A DNA stretch of 64,000 bases from assembly GCF_000143825.1 (NCBI RefSeq), contig NZ_CM000961.1, positions 310,001 through 374,000 of the forward strand, given 5' to 3'. The stretch comes from Corynebacterium genitalium ATCC 33030. GTDB taxonomy: Bacteria; Actinomycetota; Actinomycetes; Mycobacteriales; Mycobacteriaceae. Position numbers and translations under genes: made by a program. The first letter of the stretch is position 1. Each line of letters opens with the position of its first letter. Shown one piece after another: positions 18,014-26,607 of the stretch. The notes under the pieces were generated by a model, which saw nothing but the letters and a program-made list of their open reading frames with translations, was not told where the DNA came from and did no database searches.

Positions 18014-18260
18014 CCGCCTGCTCCGTCCAATCAAGCGACAGACCCAACGCCTGCGCCACCGCAACAACCTTCTCCCAACGCACACCCGCACCGCCGTGCT
18101 CAATGGTGTGCAGCGTCGACCGCGACACCCCCGCCGCCGTAGCGACCTCCTGCTGCAGACGCCCTGCATCACGACGGCGCTGCGCCAACGCCGCACCTAA
18201 CTCGAGCAGGACCGGAATGTCGCTGGCAGGCTTGCCTTGCTTGTTGCGGGGTGCGGGCAC
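18006..18260 (-). CDS. XRE-family DNA-binding protein
   Basis: This 84-residue protein is essentially one helix-turn-helix domain: LGAALAQRRRDAGRLQQEVATA followed by SRSTLHTIEHGGAGVRWEKV. It starts at GTG 18260 with GAAGGAG upstream. A near-perfect inverted repeat in its promoter region (18289-18310) is likely its own operator. No toxin-like partner lies beside it: the upstream gene is ccsB, 58 bases away, and the convergent gene is a membrane protein. Autorepression is inferred; other targets are unknown. Confidence 0.7.
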   Translation of the reverse strand: MPAPRNKQGKPASDIPVLLELGAALAQRRRDAGRLQQEVATAAGVSRSTLHTIEHGGAGVRWEKVVAVAQALGLSLDWTEQAAT

Positions 18261-18288
18261 CGGGGGGCTCCTTCGCGGGGTCAGTAGA

Positions 18289-18310
18289 GTGCTAACAAAA
18301 TTGTTAACAC
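18289..18310. promoter_or_regulatory. Inverted repeat upstream of the XRE gene, operator candidate
   Basis: The 22 bases are GTGCTAACAA-AA-TTGTTAACAC; ten-base arms match except for one position. The repeat is AT-rich in a GC-rich setting, lies 29 bases before the GTG of the XRE gene and after the ccsB stop, and would overlap a promoter. This is the usual position for autorepression by an XRE protein. Confidence 0.55.
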
Positions 18311-18318
18311 AATCTACC

Positions 18319-19350
18319 CTAGTTCAACCCGGCGTAGGAGTGGAGCCCCGAAACCACCATGTTGATGAAGAACAGGTTGAACACACTTGTCGCGAACGCG
18401 GCCACATTGATCCAGGCGGCCTTGACGCTCTTCCAGCCGGCGGTTGCGCGGGCGTGGAGGTACGCGGCGTAGAGAATCCAGGTGATCAATGCGACGGTTT
18501 CCTTCGGGTCCCAACCCCAGAAGCGGCCCCATGCGACCTCACCCCAGATCGCGCCGAGCATGATGCCGATGCCGAAGACCGGCAGCGTGATGATCGCCGT
18601 GCGGTAGGCGTAGGAGTCCAGCTTCTTCGCGCTCGGCAGCGGCTTCGCGATCGCGCCGAAAAAGCCGCTCTCCTCCCCGCGCGGGTGGCGGATGCGCAGC
18701 AGGTAGAGCATCGAGAAGATGCCGGAGATCAGGCCAATGGACGCGCCGATGGACACCACGGAAACGTGGAACGGGTACCAGAAACTGCGCAGGGCTGGAA
18801 CGAGCGGCGCAGCCTCAGCGTAGAGCACCGTGGCGTCGAGGAACAGCAAGATGATGATCGGGGTGAGCACCCACGGCCACATCGTGTGCCAACCCTTGCG
18901 CTGGATGATCACGGCAGCGACCACCATGGACACCGCGGTGAAAGTGAGCACGTATTCATACATGTTGCCCAGCGGGAAACGGCTCACCGAGAGCCCACGC
19001 GTCACCACAGCCACAAGGTGGAAAATGATGCCGACGCACGTCAGGTACTGCGCCATGCCCGCCATCGAACGCGCACGGTCGCGGGCGGTGTCGAAGGCGG
19101 ACTGGTCAAATGGGGCGTCGTCAAGCTCGGGGGAGCGCGGCGTGACCGTGGTGGAACCGCCGTCGCCGACCGCGACCAATTCGTTCGCGGTTGCCTCTGC
19201 CTGCGCGAGTTTGTCGCGGCGCATGTCAATCACGGTCTGCGCACGCATGTAGTGGATGCACGCGAGAACCAGGGAAACGATGTACACCGCAAAGGCGGTG
19301 CGCAGGGTCAAGTCCGAAATACCGGCGAGTGTGGTGTTGACGGGCAGCAT
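18319..19350 (-). CDS. ccsB: Cytochrome c biogenesis protein CcsB (CcsA/ResC type)
   Basis: This 343-residue heme-handling membrane protein belongs to System II cytochrome c maturation. The tryptophan-rich WWD signature is clear (WGRFWGWDPKE near 268-278). Conserved His occur in GIIFHLVAVV, WYPFHVSVV and VSGLHSYAG. About eight membrane segments are predicted, with a hydrophilic Thr/Ala/Asp stretch near 55-90. With ResB it forms the synthase that moves heme outward and ligates it to apocytochrome c. It follows resB on the same strand after 50 bases. In corynebacteria the client is expected to be the diheme cytochrome c1 of the bc1-aa3 supercomplex. Confidence 0.92.
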   Translation of the reverse strand: MLPVNTTLAGISDLTLRTAFAVYIVSLVLACIHYMRAQTVIDMRRDKLAQAEATANELVAVGDGGSTTVTPRSPELDDAPFDQSAFDTARDRARSMAGMAQYLTCVGIIFHLVAVVTRGLSVSRFPLGNMYEYVLTFTAVSMVVAAVIIQRKGWHTMWPWVLTPIIILLFLDATVLYAEAAPLVPALRSFWYPFHVSVVSIGASIGLISGIFSMLYLLRIRHPRGEESGFFGAIAKPLPSAKKLDSYAYRTAIITLPVFGIGIMLGAIWGEVAWGRFWGWDPKETVALITWILYAAYLHARATAGWKSVKAAWINVAAFATSVFNLFFINMVVSGLHSYAGLN

Positions 19351-19400
19351 AGATCAACCCTACTCCACACGGGGTTTTCCTCAAAGGTCATCGGGGGTGG

Positions 19401-21050
19401 TCAGTGCCACTCTTCACCGTCGTCGAGCGCGTCGTCCGCTTGCTTATCCGCGCCCCTTTGCGCCGTCACCTCATCCACCACGTCATAGAACTCATTACCC
19501 CAGCCGGCGCGGTCGGTGCGCGCCAGGCCGGCCATGTCAACGTGGGTGGTGCCGTCCACGTTCGGAGTGAGACGCACCCAGATGCGGCGGCGCTTGATGG
19601 TCAACGAACCGATCAGGCTGGCCAGCAGCAACGACGTAGTGATCAGCGCCCACACCTGCGTCGGGTCGCGGGAGATTTGGTAGTTGGCGTACTCGGCGGC
19701 GCCGTCGAAACGCACTGTGAGCTCTTGGCCGTTCGCCGTGATCTTCTGCTCCTCGCCGGCGGCGAGCTGGATGCGCTCGACGCGCTGCAACTGACCGTTA
19801 GCGATGAGGTCCTGGTCGAGCGAGAACAGGTTCTGCGGCCGGCCAGTGTCCAGGCCGGCATCGCCGACATAGACGTCGAGGGAGACCGCCGGGCCATTCA
19901 TCGCCGGGAAGGCGGACTGGAGCATGTCGCCGTTCGGGCCCGACCACTCGGCAGTCGGGGCGAAGACGCCCTCGATGGCGAGCTGGTTGTCGCGGCGGTC
20001 GGAAAGGTCCGGGTACATCCCGGCGGGCGGGTCGAACCGCATCACACCGTTGGACAGGAAGAACGTCAAGTCCGACGGGCGGTACTGAATCATCTGGGTG
20101 CGGGTTTCCCCGTTCGGCCACGTCACCGTGATCTGCGGGGCAAAACCGTGGCCCTGCAGGTAGACGCGGTCGCCGCCGATGCGCAACGGGTGGTTCACAC
20201 GCAGGGTGTAGTCCTCCCAATCACCGTCGCCGCCGGCTGTGATTCCCTCGCCTTCCACGTAGGAGACGTCCGACGCGAACGACTCCGCCTGACCGTTGGG
20301 CAAGTAGTCAGCGGTGAAATTGTGGGAGATGAAGCAGAAGGGGGTGAGGCCGGTGCCGTCGAAAAGCGGGCCGGCGCGGAAAGTATCAAAGTTCGCAGGC
20401 GAAGTATTGCAGAACTCGCGCGACTGCTTGACTGGCACCGCGAACTCGGACTCCGAATTGGTCACCACAATGACCTGGCCCTCATAAAACACCATGCGCC
20501 CCAACGCGAACACCGCGATCACAGCGACGATGGCGACGTGGAAAATCAAGTTCGCCAGCTCACGGGCATAACCCCGCTCCGCCGACAACGACTGCGCCCC
20601 CGCGCGGTCCTCCTCCGGCGTATACACCGCCACGCGCCACCGGCCGAGCGCTTCACGCGCACGGGCCTCCACCTCCTCGGGCGGCGCGTCCACATCCGCT
20701 TCGCGGTGCAACGGCATCCGGTGCAGAAACTTCGGCGCACGCGTCGGCTTCGCCTTGTACGCCCGGTAATGATCAACCGACCGCGGAATGATGCACCCGA
20801 TCAACGAAATGATCAGCAGGGTCAACAGGGCGGCGAAGATTGGGGAGGAGAAAACGTCGAAAAGCGAAAGGCGGTCGTAGATGCGACCCATCGTCGGGTT
20901 AGCCGCAATGTACTCGTCGACCTGCGACTGGCTGACTTCGCGCTGCGGCAGAAGCGCGCCCGGCACCGCGACGAGCGCAAGCAGGAACAGCAGCACGAGC
21001 GCGGTGCGCATACTCGTGAGCCAGTGCCAAATACGTTTCAGAAAAGTCAT
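19401..21050 (-). CDS. resB: Cytochrome c biogenesis protein ResB
   Basis: This 549-residue partner of CcsB starts MTFLKRIWHWLTSMRTALVL. The typical ResB opening helix ends in VAVPGALLPQREVSQ, with a second helix near 75-95, a third near 170-190 (FHVAIVAVIAVFALG), a large outside domain, and a closing helix near 465-485. The ATG at 21050 is chosen because it overlaps the ccdA stop (ATGA); a longer open frame upstream runs in another phase of ccdA and is not coding. It acts with CcsB in heme transfer to cytochrome c. Confidence 0.92.
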   Translation of the reverse strand: MTFLKRIWHWLTSMRTALVLLFLLALVAVPGALLPQREVSQSQVDEYIAANPTMGRIYDRLSLFDVFSSPIFAALLTLLIISLIGCIIPRSVDHYRAYKAKPTRAPKFLHRMPLHREADVDAPPEEVEARAREALGRWRVAVYTPEEDRAGAQSLSAERGYARELANLIFHVAIVAVIAVFALGRMVFYEGQVIVVTNSESEFAVPVKQSREFCNTSPANFDTFRAGPLFDGTGLTPFCFISHNFTADYLPNGQAESFASDVSYVEGEGITAGGDGDWEDYTLRVNHPLRIGGDRVYLQGHGFAPQITVTWPNGETRTQMIQYRPSDLTFFLSNGVMRFDPPAGMYPDLSDRRDNQLAIEGVFAPTAEWSGPNGDMLQSAFPAMNGPAVSLDVYVGDAGLDTGRPQNLFSLDQDLIANGQLQRVERIQLAAGEEQKITANGQELTVRFDGAAEYANYQISRDPTQVWALITTSLLLASLIGSLTIKRRRIWVRLTPNVDGTTHVDMAGLARTDRAGWGNEFYDVVDEVTAQRGADKQADDALDDGEEWH

Positions 21051-21829
21051 AGCAAAGTGGTGCCGAAGCCGTCGACGAACTGGCGGGTCCAGCTGATGAA
21101 AACGTTCCACGCGCCGGTGAGCAGCAGGATGCCCACCAGCACCATCGCGGCCCCGCCAATGATCTGGATGGTACGCGAGTGGCGCCGCAAGAAACCGACC
21201 GCCTCCACCGCCTGCGCGGAACCGAGCGCCACGAGCAAGAACGGGACGCCCAAACCAAGGCAGTACGCGACGACGAGGAGAATGCCCCGCACCGCCGTGA
21301 ACCCCTCCGTGCCGACAGACACCGAGACCACGGCGCCGAGGGTCGGCCCCAAGCACGGCGTCCAGCCGAGCGCGAACACCCCGCCAAGCAGCGGCGCACC
21401 CAGCCACGTCGCCCATTTCTTCGGCTGCATGCGGGTGTCGCGCTGGAGCGCGGGGACGGCGCCCATGAAGACCAGGCCCATCACGATCGTGACCACACCG
21501 CCGACACGCATGAGAGTGTCCGCGTTAAGCGCAATGAGACTGATCGCCCCGAACACAGTCACTGTGGCCAGCAAGAACACGACCGTGAAACCGAGGATGA
21601 ACAACCCCGCCGCAACGACCACCGCCCACTTGCGGCGCTTGCCCACCGCCACTTCGCCGTCGCGGAAGTCCAGTTCCCCGCCGACGATGCCCGTCAGGTA
21701 CGACATGTAGCCCGGCACCAGCGGGATCACGCACGGCGACGCGAACGACACCAGACCAGCCACCGCCGCCGCGAGCATACCCAGCAGCAGCGGGCCGGAC
21801 GCAGCGAGATCCGCGAAGGTCTCCCCCAT
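21047..21829 (-). CDS. ccdA: Cytochrome c biogenesis protein CcdA
   Basis: This 260-residue membrane thiol transporter of the DsbD/CcdA family has two redox Cys in the expected positions: SFASPCVIPLVPGY near 28-41 and LGWTPCLGPTLG near 155-166. About six to seven membrane segments are predicted. It passes electrons from cytoplasmic thioredoxin across the membrane to the TlpA-like protein encoded just upstream, keeping apocytochrome heme-binding Cys reduced. It is flanked by tlpA (stop adjacent to the ccdA start) and resB (4-base overlap) in one operon. Confidence 0.93.
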   Translation of the reverse strand: MGETFADLAASGPLLLGMLAAAVAGLVSFASPCVIPLVPGYMSYLTGIVGGELDFRDGEVAVGKRRKWAVVVAAGLFILGFTVVFLLATVTVFGAISLIALNADTLMRVGGVVTIVMGLVFMGAVPALQRDTRMQPKKWATWLGAPLLGGVFALGWTPCLGPTLGAVVSVSVGTEGFTAVRGILLVVAYCLGLGVPFLLVALGSAQAVEAVGFLRRHSRTIQIIGGAAMVLVGILLLTGAWNVFISWTRQFVDGFGTTLL

Positions 21830-22405
21830 CTAGCTGGCCCCTTCCGTGGCGAGCCGGTCGGTGACCTCCAGAATGTCGGCAGCTGTGACCTCCCGGAGGA
21901 ACACGGCGGCAGGGCGGTGCTGCTTGTCCAGGATCACGGTGGTGGGGATCACTGACGTCGGGATGCCGCCGAGCGCCGCGGCGGTGCGGAACGGCGGGTC
22001 ATAAATGGACGGGTACGTCACGCCGTTATCTGTGACGAAGTCGCGGGCGATCTCCGGCTGGTGGTCGCGCACGTTGATGCCCAGGACGGTGCCCTGGCCA
22101 GATTCGGTCAGGGCGTCTTGGACTTCCTGTAGGTCGTCGACTTCCGCGCGGCACGGCGCGCACCATTGGCCCCAGGCGTTCAGCACGACGATCTGCCCTT
22201 TGAAGTCGTCCAGAGAGATCTGCTCGCCCGGCTCCATAAGGGATTCGCCGGAGAAGGTGGGCAAGGGGGCGCGGTCGGCTTCGTCGTAAAGTATTTCGAC
22301 CTGGCCGCCTGGCGAGTGGAACGCGAACGTATCGCCGGAACCCGTGTCTGCGCATGCGGTGAGCGCGACGGCGGCAGCGATGACGACTGCGGTGAAACGG
22401 CGCAC
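21830..22405 (-). CDS. TlpA/ResA-like thiol-disulfide lipoprotein
   Basis: This 191-residue exported thioredoxin-fold protein has a signal peptide ending in the lipobox ALTAC (lipid-modified Cys18). The active site WCAPC lies at 81-85 after VVLNAWGQ, and the cis-Pro region is SVIPTTVILD. It should reduce the CxxCH Cys of apocytochrome c, receiving electrons from CcdA, whose gene begins right after this stop. The upstream histidine phosphatase gene abuts this start, so the whole hemL-to-ccsB set probably forms one transcript. Confidence 0.9.
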   Translation of the reverse strand: MRRFTAVVIAAAVALTACADTGSGDTFAFHSPGGQVEILYDEADRAPLPTFSGESLMEPGEQISLDDFKGQIVVLNAWGQWCAPCRAEVDDLQEVQDALTESGQGTVLGINVRDHQPEIARDFVTDNGVTYPSIYDPPFRTAAALGGIPTSVIPTTVILDKQHRPAAVFLREVTAADILEVTDRLATEGAS

Positions 22406-23023
22406 CTAGATCCCCCTCGCGGGTTCGTCGTAGGACCAGGAGACAAGCCGGTCGCCGTCGAACATGAGTGATGTCACGCTGGCCAGCTCGCACTGGCGCT
22501 TCGTGGGGTTGTGCGGCAGGCGTTTGCCCTGGATGGAGCGTTGCATCATAACGATCGGCAGCTGGTGCGACACGAGCACCGCCTCATGGCCCTGCGCATG
22601 CCGGCGCGCCTTATCGACGGCCCGTTCCATCCGCTGCAGAATCTCGTCGTACGGCTCACCCCAGCTCGGCTCAAACGGGTTGGTCATGTGGCGCCAGCGG
22701 ACAGGGTGCACCAGCTGGGAGCGCAGCCCTTTGGTGCGCAAGCCCTCGAAGACGTTGTCGGATTCGATGAGGTCGTCGTCGGTGTGGATCCCCATGCCGA
22801 GGACATCAGCGATTGGCGCGGCGGTCTCCTGCGCCCGCTCGAGCGGCGAGGCGGCGAGGTACGTGACGTCGTGGCCTTTGAAGCTGACGGCGGTGCGCGC
22901 AGCCATCGACTGCCCGCGCGAGCTCAAGTGGAAACCAGGCAGGCGGCCGTAGAGGAGCTTTTTCGGGTTGTGTACCTCACCGTGGCGCACGAGATGCACG
23001 ACGGTTTCGTTGGACCCTGCCAT
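22406..23023 (-). CDS. Histidine phosphatase family protein
   Basis: This 205-residue member of the phosphoglycerate mutase-like superfamily has the RHGE motif near residue 14 (HLVRHGEVHNP), the second phosphate-pocket Arg in SPLERAQETA and the second His in AVLVSHQLPI. It lacks the lid insertions of true glycolytic mutases. The position between hemL and the cytochrome c maturation genes is conserved in corynebacteria, but the substrate is unknown. It is separated from hemL by 19 bases. Confidence 0.82.
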   Translation of the reverse strand: MAGSNETVVHLVRHGEVHNPKKLLYGRLPGFHLSSRGQSMAARTAVSFKGHDVTYLAASPLERAQETAAPIADVLGMGIHTDDDLIESDNVFEGLRTKGLRSQLVHPVRWRHMTNPFEPSWGEPYDEILQRMERAVDKARRHAQGHEAVLVSHQLPIVMMQRSIQGKRLPHNPTKRQCELASVTSLMFDGDRLVSWSYDEPARGI

Positions 23024-23042
23024 GGCTGCCTCCTACTGTGTC

Positions 23043-24368
23043 CTACTCAGTCGCGCTTGCTGCCGCGCGGGCAGCGGCAGGCAATGCAGTCTCGATCTTC
23101 TCAAAGTCTGCATCGGTCAGGGCGGTCGACACAAACCAGGTTTCGAAGGCGCTGGGCGGGGCGTAGACGCCGGCGGCCAGAAGCGCGTGGAAGAACGGGG
23201 CGTAGCGGAAGGTGTCGGCGGCCTTCATGTCGGCGAAGTTGTGGCCTGCACCCTCGGCGAAGCGGATGGAGAGCATCGACTCGGCACGCTGGATGTGGTG
23301 CGCGACACCTGCGCTGGCCAGGGCGTCGCTAAGCAGCGCGGCCAGGCGGTCGGCGTTGGCGTTCAGCTGCGGGTAGATCGCCTCTTCCGCGATGCTTAAC
23401 GACGCCTCCCCCGCCGCCATCGCCACCGGATTCCCCGACAACGTACCCGCTTGGTACACCGGCCCGCCCGGCGCGAGGTAGTCCATGATGTCGGCACGGC
23501 CGCCGAACGCCGCCGCCGGCAACCCGCCGGAGACGACCTTGCCGAACGTGGTCAGATCGCCGGCCACACCGTCGACGCCGTACCAGCCGCCGTAGGAGGT
23601 GCGGAAGCCCGTCATCACCTCGTCGATGATGAGCAGCGACCCGTCGGCATGCGCGATGTCTTTGAGTGCTTGGTTGAACCCGACTCCAGTGGAGGACGTC
23701 GCAGGGGCGACGGTGCCCATGTTGCCCGCGGCGGCCTCGGTAATGATCGCGGCGATCTCACCGGGATGCGCGGCGAACGCCTCGCGGACAGCCTCGATGT
23801 CGTTGTACGGGACGACGATGGTGTCTCCGGCCTGTGCGCCCGTCACGCCGGGGGTGTCGGGCAGACCGTAGGTAGCCACGCCGGATCCGGCCGCAGCCAA
23901 GAGCGCATCGACGTGGCCGTGGTAGCAGCCCTCGAACTTGAGGATCTTCGACCGGCCGGTGAACCCGCGCGCGAGACGCACCGCACTCATTGTCGCCTCC
24001 GTGCCGGAGTTGACCATGCGGACCTTCTCCACGCTCGTGCGCTTCACGATCAGCTCCGCTAGGCGCACCTCAGCCTCGGTGGGCGCACCGAAGGACAGCC
24101 CGTCCTTCAAGGCTTTCTCCACCGCTTCGACGATCTGCGGGTGGGAGTGCCCATGGATCATGGGACCCCAGGAGCAGATGAGGTCGGTGTAGGGGTTTCC
24201 GTCGGCGTCGATAAGCTGCGAGCCGCTCGCGCGCTCGATGAAGCGCGGCTGACCCCCCACGGACCCGAATGCGCGCACGGGCGAGTTCACCCCGCCGGGT
24301 GTGACAGCTTTCGCGCGTTGGAAAAGCGCGGCGGAACGGGATTCGGAATGATCGGTTGATGCAGTCAT
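23043..24368 (-). CDS. hemL: Glutamate-1-semialdehyde 2,1-aminomutase
   Basis: HemL is a PLP enzyme that converts glutamate-1-semialdehyde to 5-aminolevulinate, the second step of the C5 heme pathway after HemA. The 441 residues include [15 protein letters not shown] near 22, the PLP-phosphate region and [22 protein letters not shown] and the Schiff-base Lys in [17 protein letters not shown]. The ATG at 24368 ([11 protein letters not shown]) is chosen; an in-frame upstream start at 24476 has no homology support and runs antisense to the tail of the HNH gene. A decamer at 24206 encodes GlnLeuIleAspAla. Confidence 0.95.
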   Translation of the reverse strand: MTASTDHSESRSAALFQRAKAVTPGGVNSPVRAFGSVGGQPRFIERASGSQLIDADGNPYTDLICSWGPMIHGHSHPQIVEAVEKALKDGLSFGAPTEAEVRLAELIVKRTSVEKVRMVNSGTEATMSAVRLARGFTGRSKILKFEGCYHGHVDALLAAAGSGVATYGLPDTPGVTGAQAGDTIVVPYNDIEAVREAFAAHPGEIAAIITEAAAGNMGTVAPATSSTGVGFNQALKDIAHADGSLLIIDEVMTGFRTSYGGWYGVDGVAGDLTTFGKVVSGGLPAAAFGGRADIMDYLAPGGPVYQAGTLSGNPVAMAAGEASLSIAEEAIYPQLNANADRLAALLSDALASAGVAHHIQRAESMLSIRFAEGAGHNFADMKAADTFRYAPFFHALLAAGVYAPPSAFETWFVSTALTDADFEKIETALPAAARAAASATE

Positions 24369-24397
24369 GTCCCCCAGTCTAGGGACTGCTGCATTGG

Positions 24398-25462
24398 CTA
24401 GGTTCCGAAGAGCAACCTCAACGCCCCGTACGGGTGCCGGTTGTTCGGCATCGGGTAGCCGCGCGGCGACACCCACGTCGGCGCACCCCGGATGTTCTCG
24501 ATCCGGCCGCGGCGGGCCTGGTCATCATCGTCGTTCGTGCGGTTGTGGTAGCGGCACAGGGGCGCGAGGTTGGCCAGGTTGGTCTGGCCGCCGTGCTTCC
24601 ACGGAGTGATGTGGTGCATCTCGCACATGTCGGCGGCGTGGCGGCAACCGGGGACCGCGCAGATCGGCTGAACCATGCTGACCAGCGTGCGCTGCTTCGC
24701 GTTGGCGAACCGCTGGCCGCGCAGCAGGTTCACCGCGCCCTCCTGCGGGTGGAAAACGGCGACTTCCAGCTGGTCGCCGAAGTGCTCAGCCACCAACTCG
24801 GAAGCGGTCATGGTGGTGCCGTCGGTCAGGCCGAGGACAGTGTCATCGCCTTCGCCGCCGAGAATCTTAACGGCTTCGTCCACGGGCACCATGACGATGG
24901 GGCGGGGTACGGAACGGGGGACGCGGGGGCCGTCGTCACGCAAAAGGTCCAAGAACTTCTCCAGCTTCTGCGGCGACTCCGGCCGCTCCGGGTCAAGCCC
25001 GGCCGAGACGGCCTTCTCCAGGTCAGCAAGCTCTCGCTCGGGCCCTGTGATGCTCACCGAGCGGACGCCATCGACCGAGGCGCTGAAGCGGATCCCCGGT
25101 TTCGGCGGCTTCTTCTCCTTCGGCGGCACGATCGCGGCGGCCTTGCGCTTGACCGCGTCGTAGTTGCCCCGCAGGGTGAGCAGTTCGTGGCGCAAACGCC
25201 AACGCTCGCCTTCGTCGCCGATATGCCGAATGCGTTCCTCGATGAGCACGAGCTGGGCAAGAGGCACCCCGCGCGCCTTATCGACGGCCACCGCCTGCTT
25301 CCTCGACCAGCGTGTCTTGCCGAAATACACCTCGCGGGCCTTGGCCCACGTTCGCACCTGGTGCGGCGGGAAGCCAGCGTCGAGGGCGACATTGCGGTCG
25401 AACCCCGCCAAAAAGTCGATTCCCTGCGACATCGCGCCGACTGCTTCCCCGAATGCGTTCAT
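24398..25462 (-). CDS. HNH endonuclease domain protein, DUF222/13E12-like
   Basis: This 354-residue protein carries a long helical N-terminal part (about 1-230) of the type joined to HNH nucleases in many actinobacterial 13E12-repeat proteins. A C-terminal HNH module follows: [21 protein letters not shown] with KHGG and LAPLCRYHN, giving the two zinc-type Cys pairs and the His-His catalytic pair. Such genes occur in variable numbers in actinobacteria and are thought to be semi-mobile; their DNA target is unknown. The ATG at 25462 is preferred over the TTG at 25504; neither has a strong ribosome site. Two perfect DnaA-box sequences lie upstream. Confidence 0.75.
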   Translation of the reverse strand: MNAFGEAVGAMSQGIDFLAGFDRNVALDAGFPPHQVRTWAKAREVYFGKTRWSRKQAVAVDKARGVPLAQLVLIEERIRHIGDEGERWRLRHELLTLRGNYDAVKRKAAAIVPPKEKKPPKPGIRFSASVDGVRSVSITGPERELADLEKAVSAGLDPERPESPQKLEKFLDLLRDDGPRVPRSVPRPIVMVPVDEAVKILGGEGDDTVLGLTDGTTMTASELVAEHFGDQLEVAVFHPQEGAVNLLRGQRFANAKQRTLVSMVQPICAVPGCRHAADMCEMHHITPWKHGGQTNLANLAPLCRYHNRTNDDDDQARRGRIENIRGAPTWVSPRGYPMPNNRHPYGALRLLFGT

Positions 25463-25515
25463 GGCTTGAACCGTATGGCCGCATGCACGCGCGGTAAAGG
25501 GCAAGGCGAAAACCC

Positions 25516-25563
25516 TGTGGATAACCGCGTTGACACGTCACCAACCGCGCTGATTTATCCACA
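25516..25563. promoter_or_regulatory. Two perfect DnaA boxes in inverted orientation
   Basis: TGTGGATAA (25516-25524) and TTATCCACA (25555-25563) are both exact matches to the DnaA box consensus on opposite strands, with 30 bases between them. They lie in the 206-base divergent gap between the HNH gene and galM. No dnaA, dnaN or AT-rich unwinding element is nearby, so this is not the chromosomal origin. DnaA titration or DnaA control of the HNH gene are possibilities. Confidence 0.5.
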
Positions 25564-25656
25564 ATTCCCAGGAAACGATTCGCCCTGAGAGCACATAACT
25601 ATTGGGCGGTCACCCATGATTGGGTGTGGCATTTTTCGGTACGAGGGCAGGAGAAC

Positions 25657-25662
25657 GATAAT
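25657..25662 (+). promoter_or_regulatory. Predicted -10 of a leaderless galM promoter
   Basis: GATAAT ends 6 bases before the ATG at 25669, so transcription should begin on or next to the start codon. No Shine-Dalgarno sequence sits at normal distance from this ATG (the nearest GGAG is 17 bases away), which fits a leaderless transcript. No clear -35 is seen. Confidence 0.5.
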
Positions 25663-25668
25663 TGGACT

Positions 25669-26592
25669 ATGGATGCTGACGCGATCCCAGAAATAGTCCT
25701 CGAGCAGGGCAACGTGCGGGCAGTCATCACTGCGTCAGGTGCCGCCGTACGCGATCTGCGTGTCGACGGCCGCCCACTCCTGCGCTCCTTCGAACCCGCC
25801 AAGCGTCCCCCTGGGGCTGCGAACATCGTCCTGGCCCCATGGCCGAACCGCGTGAACAACGCGACGTTCCGTTTCGACGGAGAAGATCACCGCCTCGACA
25901 TCACCGAACCAGAGTTGGGCCACGCCCTGCACGGGTTCACGTGGGGGCGGATCTTCGACATCGACGCCGACACTAACGACGGGGCGGACCGCACTGACCG
26001 CACTGACCGCACTGAAGCGACGCTGCGCACTGTGCTCGGCCCCGAACCGGGTTGGCCGTGGGAGATCGCGCTGACTGTGCGTTACCGGCTCGTCGGCAGC
26101 CAAGACGCGGCGGCCGGCGCGGGCGCTGGGATCGAGGCGACAATGACCGCCGAGAACATCGGCGCAGAAGCGGCACCGTGCGCGCTCGGCGTGCACACCT
26201 ACCTCGACCCCCAGGGCGCACCGCTCGACGAGTGCACGCTGCACCACGGCCTGACGCAGCGCCAGCCCCTCGACGAGCGCAACATCCCGGCCGGCCCGCG
26301 TGAACCGTGGCCAGACAACCCGATCGACATGGCTGGCGCGTGGCTGGACGACCCCAGATTCGACCCGGAGTACCGGACCCACACGGCAGTTCTGATGGAT
26401 CGGGCTGGCAAGGGGGTGGGGCTGGATGCGTCGATAAGCATGCGATGGTGCCAGCTTTTCACCTCGCCGCAACGATTCCTCGCGGTTGAACCGATGACCG
26501 CACCTCCAAACGCCCTCGCGACCGGCGAGGACCTCATCGTGCTCGAACCCGGCGACCGCACCAGCGTGCGCTGGAAGGTTCGGGCCGTCTAA
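25669..26592 (+). CDS. galM: Aldose 1-epimerase family protein (galactose mutarotase-like)
   Basis: This 307-residue GalM-fold protein heads a Leloir-type cluster. Motifs include NIVLAPWPNRVNNATFRFDG near 45-64 (substrate Arg), ALHGFTWGR near 88 (His), GVHTYLDPQG near 178 (catalytic-type His) and VEPMTAPPNAL near 277 (Glu base). It interconverts alpha and beta anomers so galactokinase gets its substrate. The ATG at 25669 fits a leaderless promoter; a GTG at 25624 is less likely. An internal nine-base tandem repeat gives AspArgThr three times in a surface loop near 107-115. The symporter gene follows after 15 bases. Confidence 0.85.
   Translation: MDADAIPEIVLEQGNVRAVITASGAAVRDLRVDGRPLLRSFEPAKRPPGAANIVLAPWPNRVNNATFRFDGEDHRLDITEPELGHALHGFTWGRIFDIDADTNDGADRTDRTDRTEATLRTVLGPEPGWPWEIALTVRYRLVGSQDAAAGAGAGIEATMTAENIGAEAAPCALGVHTYLDPQGAPLDECTLHHGLTQRQPLDERNIPAGPREPWPDNPIDMAGAWLDDPRFDPEYRTHTAVLMDRAGKGVGLDASISMRWCQLFTSPQRFLAVEPMTAPPNALATGEDLIVLEPGDRTSVRWKVRAV
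25987..26013 (+). repeat. Nine-base tandem repeat, three copies, in galM
   Basis: GACCGCACT occurs three times head to tail in frame, coding a Thr/Asp/Arg repeat in a loop of the epimerase. Copy number could change by slippage without breaking the frame. Confidence 0.85.
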
Positions 26593-26607
26593 ACAGAAAG
26601 CGTCTTC

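Noticed and set aside
19401..21416. Longer resB start reading into ccdA
   Set aside because: The extra residues have no ResB homology; the ATG at 21050 with an ATGA overlap is the natural start.
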